From JAJDUF01 sp965238265 (lineage in GTDB: Bacteria; Chloroflexota; UBA11872; UBA12225; JAJDUF01), in assembly GCA_965238265.1 (NCBI GenBank), contig OZ250185.1:1736001-1800000 (forward strand): 64,000 bases of DNA. The letters run 5' to 3'. The position numbers were made by a program, and so were the translations under genes. Positions 58,378 to 64,000 of the stretch are shown piece after piece. The notes beneath the pieces were generated by a model. The model had not been told where the DNA came from. It ran no database searches and saw nothing but the letters and a program-made list of their open reading frames with translations. How positions within the stretch are numbered: the first letter of the stretch is position 1; each line of letters starts with the position of its first letter.

Positions 58378-59217
58378 ATGCAGCTTATTGACTCGCACCT
58401 ACATATCTGGTCGTCGGACGAGGAACGCTTTCCGTCCGGCGCCGATGGTGCCGGTGGGCAGACCTGGGACGCCGCGGTTGAGACGCTGCTCGGCTACATG
58501 GATCGTCACGGCGTGGAGCAGGTGGTGGCGATCAATCCGCGGCGCTATCTGCAAGACCCGAGCTATCTGCTCGACGCCACCGGCCGCTTCCCCGACCGCG
58601 TGATCCCGGCTGCGCGGGTCCATGCGGACGATCCGGCGGCCGTGAGTCTGCTCCACGAGCTGGCCAACGAGCACGGCGTTCATGGCATTCGGCTGGTCTG
58701 CTACCGCCAGCGGACCAGCGCGTGGCCGGCCGAGGCGTCCGTCGAGCCGGTGTGGCGCGCCTGCGCCGATCTGGGCATCACCATTGGCTTTCTCACCAAC
58801 CCGGACGAGCTACCGGCGATAGGCGCGGCCGCGGGCCGGCATCCGCAGGTCAAGGTGGTGATTGACCATTGGGGCGGTATCAGGGCGGCCGAGGGGCCGG
58901 CGTTTGACCGCTTTGCAACCGTAACGGCGCTGGCGAGCCGGCCGAACGTCTACCTGAAGGCGACCTGCTTCCGACGCACCTCGCTGGCCGATTTCCCCTT
59001 CACGGACGTGCATCCGCTGCTGCGGCGGGCGCTCGATGCGTTCGGCCGCGAGCGCGTCATGTGGGGCACCGATTTCGGGGGCGGTGTGTGTGGCGGGGAA
59101 GAATACGGGGAAGAGGTAGCCGCGATTACCGGCCACTTGGACTGGCTGGCGCCGGCGGACAAGGAGTGGCTCCTGCGGCGGTCGGCCCTGCAAGCCTGGC
59201 GGGGCACGACCGGCTAG
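58378..59217 (+). CDS. Amidohydrolase-2 family TIM-barrel hydrolase
   Basis: Metal-dependent hydrolase of the L-fuconolactonase/dicarboxylate-hydrolase group. ATG 58378 follows GGGGGAGG. MQLIDSHLHIW holds the HxH metal site. VEQVVAINPRRYLQDPSYLLD, GVHGIRLVCYRQRT, VVIDHWGGIRAAEG and the final metal Asp in VMWGTDFGGG follow. Length is 279 aa. The substrate is unknown; lactones of sugar acids or related carboxylates are common for the family. It heads a plus-strand run with an M20 peptidase and an MBL hydrolase. Confidence 0.88.
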   Translation: MQLIDSHLHIWSSDEERFPSGADGAGGQTWDAAVETLLGYMDRHGVEQVVAINPRRYLQDPSYLLDATGRFPDRVIPAARVHADDPAAVSLLHELANEHGVHGIRLVCYRQRTSAWPAEASVEPVWRACADLGITIGFLTNPDELPAIGAAAGRHPQVKVVIDHWGGIRAAEGPAFDRFATVTALASRPNVYLKATCFRRTSLADFPFTDVHPLLRRALDAFGRERVMWGTDFGGGVCGGEEYGEEVAAITGHLDWLAPADKEWLLRRSALQAWRGTTG

Positions 59218-59252
59218 GGCGGAGACAGGCCGGCCGCGACGAGGACTGAGCA

Positions 59253-60422
59253 ATGGAAGAGCAGCTGGTCCGCTTGACGAGCGACCTCGTAGCGATTGAG
59301 AGCGTCAATCCCGGCTATCCCAGCGGCAGCCGCGGCGAGGGCGCGATGGCGGCGTTTGTCGAGGATTACTGTCGGCGGCTGGGCTTGGACGTGCAACGGC
59401 AGCCGGTGCATCCAGGGCGCGACAACGTGATGGCCCGTCTCACGGTGCCTGGCGCCCGACAGACCTTGCTCTTCGAGGCGCACATGGACACGGTGGCCGG
59501 AGACTCGATGGGCGAGCGGGCGTGGCGCCCCGAGGTGCGCGACGGGCGGCTGTACGGTCGCGGCTCATGCGATACCAAAGGCTCGCTGGCCGCCATGCTC
59601 GGCGCTTTGGAGCGGCTGCTGGCGCGCCGCGACGAACTGAACATGCACGTGGCGCTGCTGGCCACGGTAGACGAGGAGCTACAGTTCACCGGGATCAGGC
59701 ACTTCGTGGACAGTGACGAGCGCGTAGCGGCGGCGGTCGTTGGTGAGCCGACCGACTTGCGCGTTGTGATCGCGCACAAGGGATGTCTGCGGGTGCGGGT
59801 CTCGACGTTGGGCCGCGCCGCGCATAGCGCCCGCCCCGAGGCCGGCGTCAACGCCATTGACCACATGGCCGAGGTGCTGTACGCGCTGCGGGGCCTCCAG
59901 GAGCGCCTGCCCGAACGCCGGCATCCGCTCGTCGGCTCTCCTACTCTCAGCGTCGGGATCATCGAGGGCGGCACGGGGGTCAACGTCGTGCCGGATCGCT
60001 GCACCATTGACATTGATCGGCGCACCATCCCCGGTGAAGATGTGGAGAGCGCTCTCGCCGAGATTGATGCCCTTCTCGCCGACGTGCGGCGCGCGCGGCC
60101 CGACATGCGGCTCGAACGCGAAGGGCCTACCACCGAAGACTGGCCGCTCGATACGCCGGTTGATGCCGCCGTCGTACTGGCCGCCCAAGCGGCCTGCCGC
60201 TCGCTCGGACGCTCGGACGCGCTCTTGGGGGTGCCGTATAGTACGGACGCAAGCAAGCTCTGGGCGCTCCGGGAGGTGCCGAGCATCGTGCTCGGCCCTG
60301 GTTCCATCGCGCAGGCGCATACGGCTGACGAATTCGTGCCGGTCGCGCACCTGAGCGCCGCCGCCAAGATATATGAGCACACGGCGCTTGAGTTAAGCGA
60401 ACGGTTGTCGGGGCGTAGTTAA
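59253..60422 (+). CDS. M20-family metallopeptidase (ArgE/DapE-like)
   Basis: Zinc deacylase or peptidase. LLFEAHMDTVAGD gives the first metal His and the catalytic Asp spacing. GRGSCDTKGSLAAMLGALE holds the bridging Asp and VALLATVDEELQFTGIRHF the catalytic Glu pair. VGEPTDLRVVIAHKGCLRVRVSTLGRAAHSARPEAGVNAIDHM is the dimerisation lid with the catalytic His. STDASKLWALREVPSIVLGPGSIAQAHTADEFV completes the metal site. Length is 389 aa. The ArgE/DapE branch is likely, acting on an N-acyl amino acid, but the substrate is not fixed. It starts 36 bp after the amidohydrolase gene. Confidence 0.93.
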   Translation: MEEQLVRLTSDLVAIESVNPGYPSGSRGEGAMAAFVEDYCRRLGLDVQRQPVHPGRDNVMARLTVPGARQTLLFEAHMDTVAGDSMGERAWRPEVRDGRLYGRGSCDTKGSLAAMLGALERLLARRDELNMHVALLATVDEELQFTGIRHFVDSDERVAAAVVGEPTDLRVVIAHKGCLRVRVSTLGRAAHSARPEAGVNAIDHMAEVLYALRGLQERLPERRHPLVGSPTLSVGIIEGGTGVNVVPDRCTIDIDRRTIPGEDVESALAEIDALLADVRRARPDMRLEREGPTTEDWPLDTPVDAAVVLAAQAACRSLGRSDALLGVPYSTDASKLWALREVPSIVLGPGSIAQAHTADEFVPVAHLSAAAKIYEHTALELSERLSGRS

Positions 60423-60477
60423 TGATGCGCCCACCTACTCCCAACCCGCGTCAGGGATGCTGCCGGGAGCAATGGCT

Positions 60478-61218
60478 ATGAGGATCACTGATTGGCTGTA
60501 CCTCGTCGGGAGTGGACAGGTGGGCTTTCGCCTGACCGACGACTACGATTGTCATGTCTATCTGCTCGACGGTGGCGACGAATATGCGCTGATTGACGCC
60601 GGTGGTGGGCGTTCGACGGACGAGATTGTCGCGCAGATCGAGCGGGAAGGTCTCGATCCCCAGCGGGTTGCGGCCCTTTTCGTCACCCATGCTCACGTAG
60701 ACCATGCCGGCGGCGCCGCCGGGCTGCGCGAGCGGCTGGGGCTACGGGTGGCCGCCTCGTCCGAGGTGGCGCAATACCTGTGCCGCGGCGATGAGCGGGC
60801 GAGCAGCCTCGACGTTGCCCGTGAGGGCGGAGTGTATCCCCTCGACTTCGTTTTTCCGCCGTGTCCGGTGGACCGGGAGCTTGCCGACGGAGACACCGTA
60901 CAGGTCGGTGATCTGGTCATTGAGGCGCTCGCAACCCCCGGACACTCCGCCGGTCACCTCGCCTATGTCGTGCGGCGGGGCGATGAGGTCTCCGCGTTTA
61001 CCGGCGATGCCCTGTTCGCCGGGGGCACGATCCTGCTCCAGAACATCTGGGATTGCTCGCTCCACGACTCCATTCGGAGCGTCGAGCGCCTGGCAGCGCT
61101 GTCGCTGGACGGCCTGTATCCAGGACATGCCACCTTCGCCGTGCGCGATGGCCGCCGCGAGGTGGACAAGGCCATGGCGGCGATACGCCAGCGCCTACCG
61201 CCCCGCCAACTCCACTAG
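60478..61218 (+). CDS. MBL-fold metallo-hydrolase
   Basis: Metallo-β-lactamase-fold hydrolase of the glyoxalase II-like type. VYLLDGGDEYALIDAGGG precedes the metal motif FVTHAHVDHAGGAAGL, then IEALATPGHSAGHLAYVV (third His), FTGDALFAGG (bridging Asp) and LYPGHATFAVRDG (last His). ATG 60478 gives MRITDWLYLVGSG; in-frame ATGs at 60472 and 60457 are alternatives. Length is about 246 aa. It lies 55 bp after the M20 gene. The substrate is unknown. Confidence 0.9.
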   Translation: MRITDWLYLVGSGQVGFRLTDDYDCHVYLLDGGDEYALIDAGGGRSTDEIVAQIEREGLDPQRVAALFVTHAHVDHAGGAAGLRERLGLRVAASSEVAQYLCRGDERASSLDVAREGGVYPLDFVFPPCPVDRELADGDTVQVGDLVIEALATPGHSAGHLAYVVRRGDEVSAFTGDALFAGGTILLQNIWDCSLHDSIRSVERLAALSLDGLYPGHATFAVRDGRREVDKAMAAIRQRLPPRQLH

Positions 61219-61330
61219 GGCGTACCTACCCCCAACCCCCTCCCTTTAGGGAAGGGGCTAGAGGTTGCCACGCGGACTCCCCTCCAGGGATGGGGCCGGG
61301 GGTTAGGTGCAATACCGGCGCCCCTCTGAT
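61219..61330. repeat. C-rich dispersed repeats before rpsU
   Basis: Two copies of the GGGGTTAGG/ACCTACCCCC type element with CCCCTCCCT...AGGGAAGGGG stems, the family also present near 10130, 51008 and 53115. No gene is seen. Confidence 0.55.
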
Positions 61331-61458
61331 AGCATAGTGAGCCGGGACCGCAGCATAGTCTGCTGGTTCCGTGTAGAGTCGACCAATGCGCTGCCGACAG
61401 TCCCGGTGTGCCGCAGTTCAAGTCAAGCGAACGGAGAAGGGGATCAGCCAGGAGTCAT

Positions 61459-61689
61459 ATGTTTGTCACACTACGTGAAGGCGAAAGTCAGGAAGGCCTG
61501 CTGAAGCGCTTTGGCAAGGGAGTGCAGAATAGTGGACTCTTGCGCCAGGTCAAGGCCAAGCGTTTCTTCGTATCCCGCAGCGAGCGCAATCGGATCTCGG
61601 AGCGGAAGGCGTTAGCACGGCACCGGCGGCGGCTACGTAAAGAAGCATCCGCCGAGGCCCGCCGCGTGACCCGTGGTCGGACCCGCTAA
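61459..61689 (+). CDS. rpsU: 30S ribosomal protein S21
   Basis: Small ribosomal subunit protein. ATG 61459 after CCAGGAG gives MFVTLREGESQEGLLKRFGKGVQNSGLLRQVKAKRFFVSRSERNRISERKALARHRRRLRKE, a full S21 fold (VxxxExExxxxALxRFkrxvxxxGxLxexrxRxxYekPsexR pattern) with the usual Arg/Lys-rich end. Length is 76 aa. The upstream in-frame ATG at 61408 adds 17 unconserved residues and is rejected. It is transcribed in the same direction as clpC, 347 bp upstream. Confidence 0.93.
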   Translation: MFVTLREGESQEGLLKRFGKGVQNSGLLRQVKAKRFFVSRSERNRISERKALARHRRRLRKEASAEARRVTRGRTR

Positions 61690-62036
61690 CGCGCTACTGT
61701 CCAGCAGCCCATTCGGCCCCCATTCTCACCCTCTCTGATATATGGCGTAGGGGCGCCATTGATCGCGCCCCTACAGGCGGGCAGGTCCTCACCCCGCCCC
61801 CTACGGCGGCGGTACCTATCCCGGTCAGTCCTCTTGCTACCCCGTGCAACAATGTCTCGTCCGCAGTGAGGCGCTGTCACCGCTATAATCTGCTGTAGAG
61901 CGCGCACGACTCGCTGCTGCAGTAGTGCGCTGCTCGCTACTTGACCACGCAGGCGCACCGTACTGCCCTGTTACTCTGTTACTCGTCAGAGTAGGAGCAA
62001 CCGGGCCGCGCTTTGGCGCCGCAGGGAGCAGAGCTG
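61690..62036. promoter_or_regulatory. Spacer and candidate clpC promoter
   Basis: A TAGGGGCGC...GCGCCCCTA repeat (61748-61773), related to 40615-40640, is followed by unique sequence. TATAAT at 61884-61889 is a perfect -10 box about 150 bp before the clpC ATG; no good -35 box is present at 16-18 bp. AGGGAG (62023-62028) is the clpC ribosome-binding site. No HrcA (CIRCE) or CtsR-type operator was recognised. Confidence 0.45.
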
Positions 62037-64000
62037 ATGATGGATGCACTCGGTCGGCTGTCGGAAATGAGCCGACAGGTGTTGGCGCTGGCGAAGAAAG
62101 AGGCGGCCTTTTTTCAGCACGATCAGATCGGCACCGAGCATATTCTGCTGGCGATGACCGCGGTCCCCGAAGCCCTGGCCACGCGCCTGCTTCGGCGCCA
62201 GGGCATTGATCCGCAGGTCGTGGTGCGTGAGATTGTCTCCAACTTGACGATTGGCCAGGCCGCCGACAGTCAGAACATTGTCCTCTCGATGGCTGCCCGC
62301 CGCACGATTGAAATAGCGAGTCGTGAAGCCCAGCGGATGAATGCCGAGTACATCGGCACGGAGCACCTGCTCCTCGGCATCCTGCATGATCGCGAGAGTC
62401 TCGCTACGCGCATCCTGGTCAAGCTCGGCTTGGATATCGCCGCGCTCCATCGCCAGGCCGGCGGCCTCACCGAGCGGGCGCGGGCGGGTGTGGGGGCACG
62501 GCGGAGCCAGCGACCGCGGCGAGAAGGCAAAGCGTCCCTGCTGAGTACCTACGGTCGTGACTTGACGCAGTTGGCGCGCGTGGGCCGCACGGACCCGCTT
62601 GTCGGGAGAGAGCAGGAGTTGCGGCGCCTGGCACAAGTGCTGCTGCGCCGTACCAAGAACAACCCGGTGCTGGTGGGAGACGCCGGCGCCGGCAAAACGG
62701 CCATTGTCGAAGGGCTGGCCCGCAGCATTACCGCCAAGGAAGCCCCCGCTGCCCTCCATGGGATGCGGATTGTCCAGCTTGACCTGGCCGGCGCTGTCGC
62801 CGGAACGAAGTATCGCGGCGATTTCGAGGAGCGGCTCAAGGGCCTGCTGGCCGAGATTGTCAAGGCCGGGAACGTCATTGTCTTCATTGACGAGCTACAC
62901 ATGCTGCTGGGCGCCGGTGGGGCGGTAGGGGCACTGGACGCGGCCAGCTTGCTCAAACCGGCCCTCGCTCGTGGCCTGGTCCGCTGTATTGGCGCCACCA
63001 CTTGGCGCGAATACCGGCGCTACATCGAGAGCAATGGGGCGCTGGCGCGTCGCTTCCAGCCCGTCGAGGTGGTCCCGCCATCAACGGATGAAACCGCGGA
63101 CATCTTGCGCGGCCTGCGGGAGGTCTACGAGACCTTCCACGGTGTCATCATCGGCGACGACGCGCTGGTGAGCGCGGCGCGGCTGTCCCACCGCTACATC
63201 ATGGATCGGGCGTTGCCGGACAAAGCGATTGACGTTGTAGATGAAGCGGCGGCCAAGGCGAAGGTCAAGCGGCTGACCCCGCCGCACGAGCTACGCCGCA
63301 AGCAGCGGCTACTGGAGCAAATGCAGACCGAGCGCGACATCGCGATTGATTGGCACGAGTACGAACGGGCGAACCGCCTGGCCCAAGAGGAGCGCGACCT
63401 GCGCGCCCAGATCGAGCAGTTGCGCGGCGAGTGGCGCCAGGAGGCGCGGGCCAGCGCCACGCCGATTGGCCCCGATGACGTGGCGGCGGTCATTGCCGGC
63501 TGGACCGGCGTGCCCGCGGCCAGCGTCTCGCAGGCCGAGGCCGAGCGTCTGCTCCACGCCGAAGAAGCGCTGTCGCAGCAGGTCGTTGGGCAGCACGACG
63601 CGGTACGTGCCATCGCCCGCTCACTGCGCCGCGGCGCGGCTCACCTGAGCGACCCCAACCGGCCCATTGGCTCGTTCCTCTTGGTCGGGCCGCCGGGAGT
63701 AGGCAAGACCGAGCTGGCCAAGGTGTTGGCGCAATACCTGTTCGACTCGGAAGATACGCTCGTCCGCTTGGACATGTCCGAGTTCTCGGAATACCACACG
63801 ACTTCGCGGTTGATCGGTGCGCCACCGGGGTATGTAGGCTACGACGAGGCAGGTAGATTGACCGAGGCGGTGCGGCGGCGGCCGTATTCGATTGTCCTGT
63901 TCGACGACATTGACAAAGCGCATCCGCTGGTACTGACGGTGCTGTTGCAGATTCTCGACACCGGCCACCTGACCGACGCTCACGGTACGAAGGTGAATTT
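62037..64000 (+). CDS. clpC: ClpC/ClpA-type AAA+ ATPase, 3'-truncated by window edge
   Basis: Unfoldase subunit of the Clp protease. N-terminal double Clp repeat (ALAKKEAAFFQHDQIGTEHILLAM; RMNAEYIGTEHLLLGIL). AAA-1 has Walker A VLVGDAGAGKTAIVEG, GTKYRGDFEERLKGLL and Walker B VIVFIDELHMLLGAGG. A short middle domain (about residues 415-475) marks the ClpC/ClpA class, not ClpB. AAA-2 begins at QVVGQHDAVRAIARSLRRG, with Walker A LLVGPPGVGKTELAK, LIGAPPGYVGYDEAGRLTEAV and Walker B SIVLFDDIDKAHP. In that last motif Asp takes the place of the catalytic Glu of the usual FDEIEKAHP. The C-terminus is outside the window, so a ClpP loop cannot be checked. Confidence 0.93.
   Translation, partial: MMDALGRLSEMSRQVLALAKKEAAFFQHDQIGTEHILLAMTAVPEALATRLLRRQGIDPQVVVREIVSNLTIGQAADSQNIVLSMAARRTIEIASREAQRMNAEYIGTEHLLLGILHDRESLATRILVKLGLDIAALHRQAGGLTERARAGVGARRSQRPRREGKASLLSTYGRDLTQLARVGRTDPLVGREQELRRLAQVLLRRTKNNPVLVGDAGAGKTAIVEGLARSITAKEAPAALHGMRIVQLDLAGAVAGTKYRGDFEERLKGLLAEIVKAGNVIVFIDELHMLLGAGGAVGALDAASLLKPALARGLVRCIGATTWREYRRYIESNGALARRFQPVEVVPPSTDETADILRGLREVYETFHGVIIGDDALVSAARLSHRYIMDRALPDKAIDVVDEAAAKAKVKRLTPPHELRRKQRLLEQMQTERDIAIDWHEYERANRLAQEERDLRAQIEQLRGEWRQEARASATPIGPDDVAAVIAGWTGVPAASVSQAEAERLLHAEEALSQQVVGQHDAVRAIARSLRRGAAHLSDPNRPIGSFLLVGPPGVGKTELAKVLAQYLFDSEDTLVRLDMSEFSEYHTTSRLIGAPPGYVGYDEAGRLTEAVRRRPYSIVLFDDIDKAHPLVLTVLLQILDTGHLTDAHGTKVN

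Overview
The window is dense, GC-rich bacterial chromosome with few long gaps. Gene content fits a member of the Chloroflexota: a PASTA-type Ser/Thr kinase, the rnc-smc pair, an SIS-type phosphoglucose/phosphomannose isomerase, the F420 gene cofE, larB-larC, many sugar-acid and amino-acid hydrolases, and spacers packed with short hairpin repeats. That assignment is inferred from gene families, not from an rRNA (none is present). I saw no tRNA, rRNA, CRISPR array or complete insertion sequence.

Layout. 1-3650: the 3' part of rny, then a visibly AT-richer insert holding a KTSC-domain gene with an in-frame stop and an OLD-family nuclease. 3650-6950 (minus): a lipoate-ligase-like gene, an enolase-superfamily dehydratase and a THUMP RNA methyltransferase. 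7200-14950 (plus): DUF72, apt, mtnA, mtnP, a PfkB kinase, ahcY and metK. Together these make SAM and recycle its by-products MTA, SAH and adenine. 15080-24115: a CtpA-like S41 protease, a PASTA kinase with a degraded active site, smc, rnc, and a sugar-phosphate isomerase. 24300-28550: a DUF1854/ABC exporter pair with a candidate attenuator in its leader, PspC and a small membrane protein. 29000-38860: nhaA, larB-larC, redox membrane proteins, a DUF1611 protein, ATP-dependent PEP carboxykinase and a coiled-coil membrane protein. 39000-48924: D-aminoacylase, a TIM-barrel isomerase, an isopropylmalate/tartrate-type dehydrogenase, a DppA peptidase, GlcF, HtrA, MOSC, a small tetraheme cytochrome and cofE. 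49083-53044: a 2Fe-2S ferredoxin, an HTH protein, rnhB, yraN and a broken PIN-toxin module. 53165-61218: two catabolic clusters (methyltransferase, Gfo/Idh, SDR; then FAH, amidohydrolase, M20, MBL). 61459-64000: rpsU and the 5' part of clpC.

The most unusual signal is a set of short hairpin elements. Some lie between genes (6899-6950, 18437-18480). Others lie inside reading frames: pfkB 11897-11946, the isomerase gene 23443-23491, and smc 21192-21231. Two copies of an identical 22-bp palindromic segment sit in mtnA and mtnP and encode the same peptide in the same frame. The stems vary in a compensatory way while loop ends are partly conserved. This resembles the protein-coding palindromic elements known from Rickettsia, but in a different lineage and with different sequence. 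Other points of note are the KTSC in-frame TGA, a frameshifted PIN toxin, an N-terminally broken gene at 57431-58108, a perfect 50-bp tandem duplication of the mtnA leader, and a 7-bp tandem repeat before the FAH gene.
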